Shown in pieces: positions 32,801 through 44,633 of a stretch of DNA of 64,000 nucleotides. Numbering within the stretch: position 1 is the first letter of the stretch; each line of letters begins with the position of its first letter. The position numbers were made by a program, and so were the translations under genes. Under the pieces are notes generated by a model. The model was not told the DNA's origin. It worked only from the letters and a program-made list of their open reading frames with translations, and ran no database searches. The stretch is from contig OY829542.1 of NCBI GenBank assembly GCA_963691705.1, positions 20,446,579 through 20,510,578 on the forward strand, written 5' to 3'. The stretch is from Viola odorata. Taxonomy: Eukaryota > Streptophyta > Magnoliopsida > Malpighiales > Violaceae.

Positions 32801-33322
32801 AAAAATCCGGAAGTGGATCATTTAAAATGCAAATCTTTTTTGCCGATTAATACAAGTCTCGAACCGAAGCATATATTTGTTGGGAAGTTCAAACAAATTT
32901 CATGGCCAGCAGCGACTCCTCATACATCTCTGTGCCACGCTGAACGCGGGATTTTAATCAGAACAGTACAGGCCGTTAGCTTAAAAAAGAGAAGTTCAGA
33001 TCACTGGTTTTACATACCCCTGTACCTTGAAAAATTCTTGGGTGTTCCAGGGATGCCAACTCAAAAGTGAAAGTTGGCATACCCATCTAATAATTAATAG
33101 ACACGTGTCTATTTTTTTTCCACCTCAGATAAAAGTTAAAACTAATTAATAAACCTTTTAATTATTTGTGACATTAACCATTCGACCAAAAGTGTTAACC
33201 CTAACCTCCTTCCTCCAGTAACTCCCTTGTATGACCTAGCCGCCGCCGCACACCGCAGCTCCTCCTCATCATTCTCCTGCTGCCTCCCGCTCCGGTGGCT
33301 GGCGAACACATCCGACTCACCC

Positions 33323-33483
33323 GCCGGCCCTCCTACCGTCCAAACCTCCCGGAAACTCGCGGACGCCCAACTCCGGGCACTCCGGTTCCCCGACGCCCAA
33401 CTCCTCCGACTACTAGTCGATCACTTCAAATCATCCCCACCTAACGTCGTCGATGCGGACGTCATTCCATTTTCCGCTTATTA
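33323..33483 (+). pseudogene. GC-rich captured fragment of unknown gene
   Basis: A GC-rich block directly inside the left TIR, open as ...LADAQLRALRFPDAQLLRLLVDHF... to a stop at 33481. Its composition is much richer in G+C than the surroundings, as expected for a captured host coding piece. I do not recognise the gene. Confidence 0.35.
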
Positions 33484-33570
33484 ATTTACCAGCCCAAAAG
33501 AAAAAACTCCTCTTCCTGCTACTTAAACTATTCTTCACGCCAACTATGTACTCTTAAAAAACAAACACAG

Positions 33571-34767
33571 CTGTGGATGTTGTGGATGAATACATTCCTG
33601 GCCCTGTGCGTCAACTTGACAAGCCTTTCCTGATGCCAGTAGAAGATGTTTTCTCAATTCAGGTAGACATAATGTTCATTTTCGTAGCTTGTGTTGTGTT
33701 GTGTGTTCCTTCAAAAGAATGAAAGTATAGTTTTTTTTCTTCTATAGAATTGGTTTCTTTTTTCACTTATGCAGATGCTACTTACCAATTATATTGTAAA
33801 TGCTTTCGACCTGAGTTTCAGTTCTTTACTAAGGTTGTATTTTCTATTTTTCCTTTTAAAGGGTCGTGGAACTGTTGCTACTGGCGGAGTTGAACAAGGA
33901 ACCATCAAAGTCAGGGAAGAAGTTGAGATTTTGGGGTTAAGAGGTGACTTTCAGTAGTAGTTTATGTTTCAGCTCCATTGCTTGCGAAGCATCCTTATAT
34001 CATCAAATATCTTTCTAGTTCCTTAGGCTGAAAATTTGCATCTCATTCTTGCAAAACAGAGAATGTGGGTCTTCTGGGTTTAAGCTACATCTAGATTTTC
34101 TGCGCTGTTTTCTGTAAGTTATTGAACAGGATTTGTATGTTTTATCAGGCTGGTGACAACAATGTGGGACTTCTCCTTCGGGGTCTGAAACGTGAAGATA
34201 TCGAACGAGGAAAGGGTGAGTAAAATGATCATTGAGAAATTGCTGAATAATTTATCAACATGATTGCTCTAACACTAGATTGCTTTTGCTCTTATGTTTT
34301 TTTTTTCTTTAAAATTTTAACGCATGTGATCTTTTATTATATCATTTACAAGGATTTGAACCCCTGGTCTTTCAAGGTCTCCCCTAACCTCTCACTGCTG
34401 GGCTATCCCTGGTGGCTAATGTGTGCTTTGATTTTCACCAATATGCTAAATATTCCATTTGACAAAGTACCGGCAAAGAAATTCCAAACTTTGTGTACTG
34501 CTGCATGGATCACACGTAATAATTTAAGAATTCTTTGCCAAAGGATTTCTTGGTATTTGGATGGTATTCTGAAAAAAAGAAATAATAAGGGCCAAAGATT
34601 TAAACTTATAACTTGTTTCTGCAGAGATTGTGTCAGTGCACGAGAGAAAGTTACAAGCGTGTTCCTTTAAACTTATAACTTGTTTCTTGCATTAACAGGA
34701 CAAAGATTTGCCATCAGAGGGTGGAAGAACAGTTGGAGCTGGCATAGTCTCAAAAGTGGTTAGCTGA
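33571..34767 (+). pseudogene. elongation factor Tu (organellar) gene fragment, captured with introns
   Basis: Four exon pieces in order. 33571-33662: [18 protein letters not shown] and EDVFSIQ, ending at CAG/GTAGAC. 33862-33943: [16 protein letters not shown] and EEVEILGL. 34149-34215: AGDNNVGLLLRGLKREDIER. 34699-34767: GQRFAIR then GGRTVGAGIVSKVVS in a shifted frame. These are domain 2 and the extreme C-terminus of bacterial-type EF-Tu, which in plants works in mitochondria or plastids. Missing: the whole GTPase domain, the exon after EILGL, and most of domain 3. A 2-nt loss in the last exon shifts the frame, and Arg/Gly changes hit conserved positions. Retained introns show DNA-level capture, not retrocopying. 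Confidence 0.85.
34297..34420 (-). mobile_element. tRNA-derived SINE
   Basis: On the minus strand: A-box-like TAGCCCAGCAGTG (34405-34393), 30 nt, then B box GGTTCAAATCC (34362-34352), a short body, and an A-rich 3' end at about 34312-34297. Box spacing is that of a pol III promoter. It sits in the intron between two EF-Tu exon pieces. Confidence 0.65.
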
Positions 34768-35662
34768 GTTGTTGCGATGCCAATATGCATTTGTCTGCTT
34801 GATCAGTAGTAAAAGGGAAGGGTAAGAAGACACCTGGTTGCTATTTCTTGAGGAGAAGACCTAAAATGTGCATTTTCTTACTCTATGCAACGTTTGTTCT
34901 AGGCATCATCAAAGATGCAATTAGTGACACAAGATTCAAGTTTTAATTAGGAAGGATGATGGTTGTCTTCTAATCTCTTCCTTGTCTACAACACACAATT
35001 GATCAACATTGCTTTGATAACTATTATTTTTAAATAATATTCATGTCGAATATTTATAAACTTATTCTGATGCAGCAACACCTTGAATTCTGAAACTGTT
35101 ATGGTTCACCGCCTATGTGAGTCCATGCTAAGTGATTGATGGAATTCATTAGTTTTTCGTCAAATCTGAACTGGACTAGTTATGTGACCTGTTCGAGCCA
35201 GCTACTCCAGTTCTAATAAATACAGATCACACTAGGCTACCAGCATTGTTTTTTGTCAATTGAACAAGCATATCTAAACGATCGTTACTGGCCGTTTAAT
35301 AAATAGATTAGTAGAGTTGTCCATTTTTTTGGTTATCAAAAGTTATAGTAACAAGGAATGCGTTAATTCCATGAGCAAAATTGTAGTAATGTGCACAGTT
35401 TAATTTCCCTCGGTTCATTTACAACACAATTATACAAAAGATTTCATCGTTAATTCGCCACTCGCCATGGGACCAACCCTCTTATCAGTTGTGCCAAGAT
35501 CCAAGTTCCAAACTTCTCATTTCTCTAGTTCACCTGATCCTGACACGAGGAATCTCAAGATTTGTGAATTTTGTAAAGCAGATAATACCATAATAGATGA
35601 TTAAAATATGTTTAATCAGCATACATCCACTCAAGAAATCCCTACAATAATGAAGTTGGCGG
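34768..35662. other. Pack-MULE interior, unrecognised
   Basis: Probable continuation of EF-Tu 3' UTR or flank for the first hundreds of bases; no other gene fragment recognised. Confidence 0.4.
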
Positions 35663-36198
35663 AGCAGGTGAGTCAGATGTGTTCGCCAGCCACCGGAGCG
35701 GGAGGCAGCAGGAGAATGAGGAGGAGGAGCTGCGGTGGGCGGCGGCGGCTAGGTCATACAAGGGAGTTACTGGAGGAAGGAGGTTAGGGTTAACACTTTT
35801 GGTCGAATGGTTAATGTCACAAATAATTAAAAGTTTTATTAATTAGTTTTAACTTTTATATGAGGTGTAAAAAAATAGACACATGTCTATTAATTATTGG
35901 ATGAGTATGCCAATTTTCACTTTTGAGTTGGCATTCCTGGAACACAAAAAATTGTATTATGTTCGAATGGTAAATAATTTGCTTATATTTAACAAAAAAT
36001 TTAGAAAACATGGGTAATGATATTTTACACTCTGTACTCAACCGAAATTGACATTTTACACCTCTACGAAAAAAGAACCATAATAAACTCTCTATTCATC
36101 AAAATTGATATTTTACACCCTCCGTTAATACGTGGCAGTTAAATACTAACGTGAACTTTATTTTTGAATTTTTTTCCTTTCATTAAATATGTGTCATC

Positions 36199-37310
36199 GA
36201 GTAAGCATTTCCAACTAAGAAAATAATTATAAAATATAAAATATATAAAAAAATAAAATAAAATAATTAATTTAAAAATTCAAAAAAAATATAATTAATT
36301 TTAAAAATCCAGAAAAAATAATATAATTAATCTAGAAAAATGATATAATTCATTTAAAAATTCAGAAAAATAGTGTAATTAATTTAATACAGAAACATAA
36401 TGCAATTAAATAAAAATAATAATTTAAAATTCCAAAAAAAATGTAATTCATTTAAAAAATCCTGAAAAATAATATAATTAATTTAATATAAAATATCCAA
36501 AAAAAATAATGTAATTAATTTAATGTAACAAATACAGAAAAATAATACAATTAATTTAATTAATCCATAAAAATAATTTAATTAAATAATAAAAATAATG
36601 TAGTTAATTTAAAATTTTAGAAAAATAGTGTAATTAATTTTAAAAATTCATAAAAACAATGTAATTAATCTATAAAAATGATTTAAATAATTTAAAAATA
36701 CAGAAAAATAATGTAATTAATTTAATGTAAAATATCCAAAAAAAAGTAATTAATTTAATGTAAAAAATTCAGAAAAATAATGTAATTAATTTAATATAAA
36801 ATATCCAGAAAAAATCAAAATAATTTAAGGTAAAAATTACATAAAAATAATACAATTAATTTAATTAATCCAGAAAAAAATAATGTAATTAAATAAGAAA
36901 AATAATGTAATTAATTTAAAATTTTAGAAAAATAGTGTAATTAATTTTAAAAATCGATAAAAATAATGTAATTAATCTAGGAAAAATTATTTAATTAATT
37001 TAAAATTCTAGAAAAATAATGTAATTAATTTAATGTAAAATATCCAAAGAAAAATGTAATTAATTTAATGTAAAAAGTTGAGAAAAGTAATGTAATTAAT
37101 TTAATGTAAAATATCCTGAAATTTTTAATTAATTTGATGTAAAAATTACAGGAAAATAATACAATTAATTTAATTAATCCAGATAAAATAATTTAATTAA
37201 ATAAGAATAATTAATTAATTAATTTAAAAATCCAATAAATTATATAATTAATTTATAAAATCCAAAAAATTATAATATAAAAAATTATGTAAATAAATAA
37301 AATAAAAAAT
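36199..37310. repeat. degenerate AT-rich tandem region inside MULE
   Basis: About 1.1 kb built from variants of GTAATTAATTTAATGTAAAA and CAGAAAAATAAT, spaced some 35-60 bp. Copies are too diverged for a single period by eye. Confidence 0.8.
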
Positions 37311-39097
37311 GAATGGTGTTGCTCATTCATTCAGGCTCAACACCATTAAAAATCAGTTGATATATTACACTGGTGGCTACAAAAATATAAAACAGTCTTG
37401 AATCTCACTTTAATACTAAAGAAACCTAATATATCTAACAGTCACTTGGGCATCAACAAAACAACTATTTCATTACAATTGACAAAAAAAGTTCGAGTAA
37501 AATACTAATTAGGGGATCCAAGGCTTTTTAAACAGGTGAGATTGATTGCCCTGCTGTAGATTCTTGGATACCAATGGCCACGTGTCCTTTTTTTACTGTG
37601 TGATTGCGCAGAAAGTGGCATGAGAGTGTAATCTGCTGCATTTGGTGGCCTTGGAGTAGAAACCGATGCAATAGGTGGCTTTGGTGTAGGGTGTCTTGGA
37701 GATGGCGGTGTTGCTCCTACAGTTTGTTGCTTCTTAGGCCTCCCTACTGTTTTCCTTTCCGAAACATGGAGGATTTTATGAAATGTTGTTCCTGTCTGCA
37801 AATCAACATAACTTATCTTGTTATCTCATAGAAACATAAATAAAAATAAGAACATGCCATATAAATAATGAACATCAACTTACATTTATTTCTACAAATC
37901 CATTTGTAGCAGAAGATAAGGGTGGTATGGTACAAATGTTTGCCAATTCGCGAGCATTTCATTTTGCACAGTTTGAGTTGAATGGTTGCCCACTGCTACA
38001 TTTTCAAAATGGTTTCCCAGGAGCATCTAATATTACTGTACTACCCTCATTCGTGTTTCTAATGGCATGACAATAATTTTCTAACCTAGAGAACTCTTAC
38101 ATTGGCTCACCAAGGTAATAGTTGTTCAGCACCCTTCTGGCACACCTACACTGTCTCATAATAATATCCAAACATAATTTACTTTTGACATGCTTCCTCA
38201 TATCATCATTATTCATTTTCAACGAAAGTCTCCCTACATCATTCTTCAAATACTCAGCAATGACCTTGTATTTGAATAATGATACATTAAGTTGTTGCTC
38301 ACAAGTGTGTATACCCCAAAATATTTTCACAACCCACCTCTTAGTAGCGCCATCTATACTGCACAAAATTTTCCATGCACAATTTGGGTCTCTATAAACA
38401 GCCCTGCATCTATGTTTTTCATCTTTCTGAAACCTAACATCTTTACAACATGCTTAACAACTGCCTTTTTAATTTATTTATTATTCAGAAATATCATGTG
38501 CAAGTCAAAGTGCGATTCTATAGTATTTGGATCATACCTCTTTCTTTCAGGATTGGTTCCCCTTTTCACATTATCCTCATCCTTGCTATCAGTCGCAAAC
38601 TCTTCATCATCACTAGAAAATAGAAACTCTTTACCTTCATCTAAACATGTTCCACAAATTCCAATGTTGTTCGGCATATTACCTTCCCCCCAAAATTCAA
38701 GTTTTCCTCCCCCATGAGAGCATTCTACATTTTCAGGACCATCACCCAAGTCACTAGGGTCAGACCCATTAGTTGGCCTACTGTTAAATTCACCTCTCTT
38801 ATTTTTATTTATTTCCCTAACTACCTCTCTTATCCTTTGTAATTCATCATCATCATTGTCACTAGCCCCTTCCACATGAACCCAGTAGTCAAGCCCCACT
38901 TCATCATCTTCTTCATGCTCCTCATCCCCATCATTACCAGTTTCAGATTCACCTGCTACTCCCTCACCATTAACTATCCCACCAATTTCACCATATACTA
39001 CTGCCTCATCCTCATCATTATCAGTTTCAGACTCAACAACTACTCCCTCACCATAACCTACCCCATTGATTCCACTGTCAGTTTCAGGCCTTACTAC

Positions 39098-39235
39098 TGT
39101 TATTTGAGTAAAATACTCTCTCTTTCTATTTACTTAATACATATTACAATATATACCTAATACAATATAACGTATATACATACGTATACTAATACACATA
39201 TTAATACTAATACGTATATCTAACACTCCCCCTCA
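39098..39235 (-). repeat. 3' LTR of nested Copia element
   Basis: 138 bp; followed by CTCCCCCTCAAG, the complement of the polypurine tract. Confidence 0.92.
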
Positions 39236-39239
39236 AGCT

Positions 39240-42200
39240 GGAGCATAGATATTTATCACGCCCAGCTTGTTACAAAGATAATCCACTCGAGGACCTGGAA
39301 GGGCTTTAGTGAAGAGATCACCCAGTTGTTCTCCTGTCTTCACATAGTGAGTGGAGATGAGATTTTCCTGAATCTTCTCACGAATGAAGTGACAGTCTAC
39401 TTCAATATGCTTAGTCCTCTCATGGTAAACAGGATTTGCAGCAATGTGGAGAGCAGCTTGATTATCACACTAGAGTTTTGAAGGTGAGGAGTGTTCTATA
39501 CCAATTTCAGTCAGAAGTTGCCGCATCCATATAATCTCACAGGAGGATTGTGCCATAGCTCTGTATTTTGACTCTGCACTGGATCGAGACACCACGTTTT
39601 ACTTCTTGCTCCTCCAAGAGATCAGATTCCCACCAACAAAGACACAATGGCCGGTTATTGATCTTCTATCAATCTTCGACCCAACCCAATCTGCATCAGT
39701 AAAACATTCAATCTGATTGTGACCGTGGTTACTATACAGGATCCCGAGGCCAGGTGCCCCTTTCAGATAGCACAAGATATGCTCCAGAGTTTCCCAATGC
39801 TTATTTGTTGGAGCAGACATGAACTGGATGACAACACTAACCGTGAAGGTGATGTCAGGTCGTGTCACACAGAGATAGTTTAGTTTCCCAACTAATCTCC
39901 TATACTTCTCAGGATCATCAAAAGGGTCACCGTCATCTTTGGTGAGATTGACATTAGAGGCCATTGGGGAGCTACAGGGCTTAGCTCCCAACTTTCCTGT
40001 TTCTGCAAGGAGATCAAGAACATACTTTCTTTGAGATAAGAAGATACCTTTGTTACTCCTGGATACTTCTATCCCTAGAAAGTATTTCAGTTGATCCAAG
40101 TCTTTTGTACTAAACTTGGTATGCAGGAAAGATTTGAGCGAAGAGATCCTAACACTATCATCTCCTGTAATGATAATGTCATCCACATACACAACAAGCA
40201 AAATAATACCAACAGCAGATTGTCTATAAAAGACTGAATGATCACACTGACTCTTTTGCATGCCAAATTCTAAAACTACCTCACTGAACTTGCCAAACCA
40301 GGCACGAGGACTCTGTTTTAGACCATACAAAGCTTTCTTCAAACGACAAACTTTCCCATACTCCCCCTGAGCAATAAACCCAGGTGGTTGCTCCATATAG
40401 ACTTCCTCTTGTAGGTCACCATGAAGGAAGGCATTCTTGATGTCCAATTGATGTAGGGGCCAGTTGCTGGAAGCGGCCAAAGAGATGAATAACCTCACAG
40501 AAGATAATTTGGCCATAGGAGAAAAAGTGTCAGAGTAATCCACCCCATATATTTGAGCATATCCTTTGGCAACAAGTCGAGCCTTGAGGTGGGCCACAGA
40601 ACCATCTGAATTGACTTTGACTGCAAACACCCACTTACACCCCACAACTTTCTTCTCCTTTGGTAAATTCACCAAATCCCAAGTCTGATTATCATCCAAA
40701 GCTGTAATCTCCTCAAGCATTGCATTCGTCCAACCAGGATGACTCAATGCTTCCTTTACTATTTTAGGAACAACAACAGAGTCTAGAGAAGAAATCAAAG
40801 CACATGTCGAACCAGACAAGCCATCATAAGAGACAAAGTTGGCAATTGAGTAAACAGATTTGCATTGTCATTTACCTTTGCGAAGACTGATGGGTAAATC
40901 CAGATCAGTAGAAGGAGCAGGTACCGAGGGCTCTGATGGAGGTGCAGGGACTAGAGGATCACTACAAGGTGGGTCTCCCATAACTGAGAGATCAGGAGAC
41001 TGAATTATAACAGTATCTGCAGGTGGGTGCTCAAAGGTACTTGAAGAAGTCGCTTGATCCCGAGCAGTATCTCTAGAAGACTGATCAATAGTACCAGGAG
41101 AAGGACCCAATGAAGTAGCCTGGTGCAGGATAGTATCACTAGCAGATTGCTTAGAAACATCCAAAGGAGTGGAGGAATAGACCAACCAATCATCATCATG
41201 ATCATCCTGTCGAGTGGGAGTAGGATGAGATGAGAAGAATGGTACCTGTTCAGAAAAGACAACATCAGTGGACACAAGGTACTTTTGGAGGTCGGGAGAG
41301 TAGCATCGATACCCCTTCTGAAGTCTAGCATACCCCAAGAAGACACACTTTAAAGCCTTAGGATCCAACTTTGTGATGTGAGGACGAACATCACGAACAT
41401 AGCAGGTGCTACCAAAAATCTTAAGCTCAATGGGGAATAATGGTTTACCAGGAGCAAGTACAGTAATTGGAATACCATCATCAAGAACCGCAGAAGGCAT
41501 ACGATTAATCAAGAAGCAAGCTGTAGAAACAGCATCAACCCAAAATTGCTTAGGAACCTTATTCTGAAATAATAGAGCACGAGCAGTCTCTAAGAGGTGT
41601 CTATTCTTCCTTTCAGCCACACCGTTTTGAGCTGGTGTGTCAACACAAGAAGATTGATGCAAGATACCATGCTGAGTCATATACCGATGAAAAGATTCAG
41701 ACATATATTCCTTAGCATTATCACTTCGCAGTATATGAACAGACACATCAAACTGAGTTTTTATTTCAGTACAAAATGCACAAAAATGAGAAAACACCTC
41801 AGAACGACTTTTCATGAAATATATCCAAGTCATTCTAGAGTAATCATCCACAAAGGTGATAAAGTATCTAAAATTTGGTTTGAAAGTCACAGAACATGGA
41901 CCCCACACATTCGAATGAACTAATACAAAAGCAGAATCCACACGTTTACTGGTACGAGGGCCCAAAGAGGTGCGATGATGTTTAGCAAAGTGACAAGACT
42001 CGCAATCCAGAGAAGTAGCAGACTTGAATTATGGACACAATTTCCTTAGATATTGTAGACACGGATGTCCCAAACGGCAATGAGTTTCAAAAAAGGAAGT
42101 ACTGCTGAGACAAGCTATTGGCTTTGGTACCCATGGATCAAGAACATAAAGACCACCATACACATGCCCTCTACCAAGTATCTGCTTCGTCACTAGATCT

Positions 42201-42643
42201 TGAATAAGACAATGATCAGGGAAAAAGGAGATGAAGCAGTTGAGGTCTTTCGTTAGCTTACTGACTGACATCAGGTTAAAAGCCAATTCAAGTAGACTAA
42301 ATACAGATGGCATAGTAATAGCAGAAGTTGGTTTAGCTGTACCAGAACCCTCAACATTACAGGCGGTGCCATCAGCAAGAGTGATAGGAGAAGATGTTGT
42401 GAGCTTCTTAAAGCTTGTCAATAGATTAGGATTACCTGTCATGTGCTCATTAGCACCAGAGTCGATTGTCCATTTGTTAGAAGAGGAAACAAGACAGGTT
42501 TTACCTGACTCAACTAATCCAGTACTTGAGTTTGCTTTCACCCATTCTAAATACTGAGATAACTTAGCATACTCATCTGCAGAGATGGTTACAGTCTTTC
42601 TAGAGAAGGAATTAGGTAACCCGACAAAATTAATAGAGTTCAT
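39240..42643 (-). pseudogene. pol: Copia pol, one continuous frame with four stops
   Basis: From 42643: protease WTIDSGANEHMTG, GAG-pre-integrase ETHCRLGHPCLQYL, zinc residues DCESCHFAKHH, integrase core (FVDDYSRMTWIYFM, RSDNAKEY, TPAQNGVAERKNR), then RT (DTFSPMAKLSSVRLFIS, HQLDIKNAFLHG, VVYVDDIIITG) and RNase H (CFTDADWVGSKIDRRS). The frame never shifts. In-frame stops are TAA 42031-42029, TGA 40870-40868, TAA 39601-39599 and TAG 39472-39470; the last three look like single transitions of CGA, CAA and TGG. Sequence past 39599 still reads as RNase H. With no gag upstream this copy is non-autonomous as well as broken. Confidence 0.92.
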
Positions 42644-43382
42644 CTTGAGAAGGAATTAGGTAACCTGACAATTCCAGCAATGAATACGGAGCAAATACGG
42701 ATTGACTACACACAAGTCAGCCAACCAAGCAGACAGACCCCAACGAGTCCAGCAAATTTGAAGCAAAAAAGTACCCGTAAACAGTACTCAAACCAAGCAA
42801 ATACGCAGCAATAGATTCAGACTACAAAACCGAGCAAGATACAATAGCAATACAAAGCGGGCAAAGGTACGAGCTTCAAACCAGTCAACCCAAGCAGTAA
42901 ACCAGCCAATCCGAGAAGCAAACCAGCCAACCTGAGCAGCAAACCACAGCAAACCAGCTGACCCAGTAGCAAACCACAGTGAACCAGCCCACCCAAGCAG
43001 CAAACCAGTCAACCCAATAGAGAACCGACCCGTGAACAGTGACCCGAGAATGGCAGATTCGTAATTTAGCAAAACCGAGCATCAAACATCGCCAAAATTG
43101 AAAACCAAGTACGGGTACCTGCCGATCTCGATGAGGCGAGCAAAACCCCGGTCACGGATACCGGAAAGGACGCCGGACGCGCCCTCACTCGCCGGCGAGT
43201 GGGCTTGGCCGGAAAACGCTCCGGCTGCGACTGGCGGCGCGTGGCAGCTCTGATGGCGGCGATTCCACCTGTCGCCAACTCGTCTCGGCCGTGCGCTCTT
43301 TCCTATGTGGACGGTGAGAGTAGCAGATGGCCGGAAATCGATTCCGACGAGAGGATAGCAAAACAGCAGAGGGAGCTTCCTT
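42644..43382 (-). other. leader of nested Copia; no gag
   Basis: Where gag should be there is a short duplicated segment (GAGAAGGAATTAGGTAAC at 42603 and 42647), a block of degenerate ~24-bp AGCAAACCAGCC-type repeats (42880-43030) and a GC-rich block (43110-43330). The open frames crossing it have no gag or zinc-knuckle motif. Confidence 0.65.
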
Positions 43383-43399
43383 TTAATGCTCCGCTACCA
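43383..43399 (-). other. primer binding site of nested Copia
   Basis: TGGTAGCGGAGC reads on the minus strand immediately after the LTR, identical to the core of the site in the other Copia element. Confidence 0.75.
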
Positions 43400-43473
43400 T
43401 GTTATTTGAGTAAAATACTCTCTCTTTCTATTTACTCAATACATATTACAATATATACCTAATACAATATAAC

Positions 43474-43531
<58 letters not shown>

Positions 43532-43573
43532 GTATATTAATACACATACTAATACTAATACGTATATCTAACA
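43400..43573 (-). repeat. 5' LTR of nested Copia element
   Basis: 174 bp with a (TA)n expansion at about 43474-43530 that is absent from the other LTR. Confidence 0.92.
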
Positions 43574-44453
43574 ACTACCAACACCATTTTATTTCCCTAG
43601 ACATCGAGACCAAATTGGAAAAAAACAAACACAGAGAAACGAACACCCAATAATAACCCGAACACCCAACCCGTTACCTTCTTCCTCCTCGCCTCGCCTG
43701 AAGAATCACCGCCGCTTTGTCCTCCTCGCCTAAAGAAATTTGCCGCTTTGTCCTCCTCGCCTCGCCTGAAAGAGTAGCCGCAGCTTGGTTCTCCTAATGT
43801 CAATGCAAGATGGAGAAGGGAAAGGGTTGGTGGTTGGATGAGGAAGAAGAGGTATAAGAGAGGAGGAGGAGTTACGAGAGGATAAGGAAGATGAAAGTAA
43901 AAAGAAAATATTTTTTTTATTTTTTTATATATTTTTTAAGATGATACATATTTAATGAAAGAAAAAAAAATCAAAAATAAAGTCCACGTCAGCATTTAAC
44001 TGACACGTATTAACGGAGGGTGTAAAATGTCAATTTTAGCGAATAGAGAGTTTATTATTGCTCTTTTTTCCGTTAGAGGTGTACAATAACAATTTCGGTC
44101 GAATACAGGGTGTAAAATATCATTACTCCTAGAAAAAACATGTTTGAAAAGTTCTCTCTCTTTACAGCCTAACAGTACGATCAACCGAAACAATTAATCT
44201 TTCTGGGTATAGAGGACGCCTAGGGGTGTACACGGTCCGGTTCGGATCGGTTTTAGGCCTAGAACCGATCCGAACCGTAATTTACGGTTTTCATTTTTAT
44301 GGAACCGGACCGCACCGGATCAATACGGTCCGGACCGGATCGGTTCCATTTTTCCCGGTTCGGATCGGTGCGGTTCCGGTTCCAATCCGGATTTTTTTTT
44401 TGTTTGGCCAAATTCATTATTTTCCAATGGGCCGGCCCATTAACCATTCCGCC

Positions 44454-44610
44454 AAGCCCACCAGCCCTTCCACTTTGCAAAATGATATCTGCCTAGGAAG
44501 GGATTCGAACTCCTTCCCCTTTGCAAGTTTAGCCAATGCCTTGCCACTGGAGCAAAGTGTCTTATAGATATCTTTTGCAGATAAATATATTTATATATAT
44601 ATTTCCGGTT
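44454..44610 (-). repeat. tRNA-like module, copy 1, in hAT element
   Basis: Direct repeat of 45589-45747. On the minus strand AGTTCGAATCC (44511-44501) fits a pol III B box with one mismatch, and GTGGCAAGGCATTGG upstream is loosely A-box-like. It could be a SINE head captured before the array formed. Confidence 0.5.
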
Positions 44611-44633
44611 TTAAATTTCTTTTGCCACTTGAA

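Larger units (their letters stand above)
33042..35945. mobile_element. Pack-MULE-like element with ~280-bp TIRs
   Basis: Bases 33042-33322 and 35663-35945 are reverse complements with scattered mismatches. Outer ends read GTGTTCCAGGGATGCCAACT and AGTTGGCATTCCTGGAACAC. Long TIRs, no transposase and captured host exons between them are the Pack-MULE pattern. A clean 9-bp target duplication was not found, so the superfamily is inferred. Confidence 0.7.
39098..43573 (-). mobile_element. full-length Ty1/Copia element nested in MULE, gag-less
   Basis: LTRs at 39098-39235 (138 bp) and 43400-43573 (174 bp, longer by a TA run) start TGTTATTTGAG and end ATCTAACA on the plus strand. Target duplication ACTAC at 39093-39097 and 43574-43578. 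On the minus strand the order is LTR, PBS, a leader without gag, pol, polypurine tract (complement at 39236-39252), LTR. It lies four codons inside the MULE transposase ORF. Confidence 0.95.
37505..43587 (-). pseudogene. MULE transposase, core deleted and split by Copia insertion
   Basis: ATG at 43587-43585 gives four codons, then the nested Copia element (39098-43573). Removing it and one ACTAC copy, the frame runs on from 39092: acidic N-terminus (ETDNDEDEAV, EEHEEDDEVG), then the MuDR-type domain RKRYDPNTIESHFDLHMIF. Breaks follow: TAA at 38474-38476, a one-base loss near 38438, then KDVRFQKDEKHRCRAVYRDP and RWVVK...HTC, TAA at 38097-38099, then FSRLENYCHAIRNTNEGSTV. The DDE core and SWIM finger are absent. 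A GTAAGT...TTGCAG intron fits 37883-37796, and the C-terminal tail (VGRPKKQQ, Pro-rich) ends at 37505. Clearly non-functional; the family is recognisable from the N-terminal domain. Confidence 0.8.
36012..44128. mobile_element. Mutator-like element (MULE) with ~187-bp TIRs
   Basis: Bases 36012-36198 and 43940-44128 are reverse complements with scattered mismatches; the outer ends read GGGTAATGATATTTTACAC and its complement ending CATTACTC. The interior holds a MuDR-type transposase remnant. Flanks TAGAAAACAT (left) and TAGAAAAAACAT (right) resemble each other but differ by two A, so the target duplication is uncertain. A full Copia element is nested inside; without it the MULE is about 3.6 kb. 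Confidence 0.85.

Noticed and set aside
32813..33070. 85-codon plus-strand frame before the Pack-MULE
   Set aside because: Crosses the TIR boundary and shows no domain.
33030..35955. 9-bp target duplication for the Pack-MULE
   Set aside because: Flanks are both A-rich (AAAAATTCT versus AAAAAATTG) but do not match well enough to claim.
42788..43278. Frames with WFA/Gly repeats or Arg-rich peptide in the nested Copia leader
   Set aside because: They translate a degenerate nucleotide repeat and a GC block; not gag.
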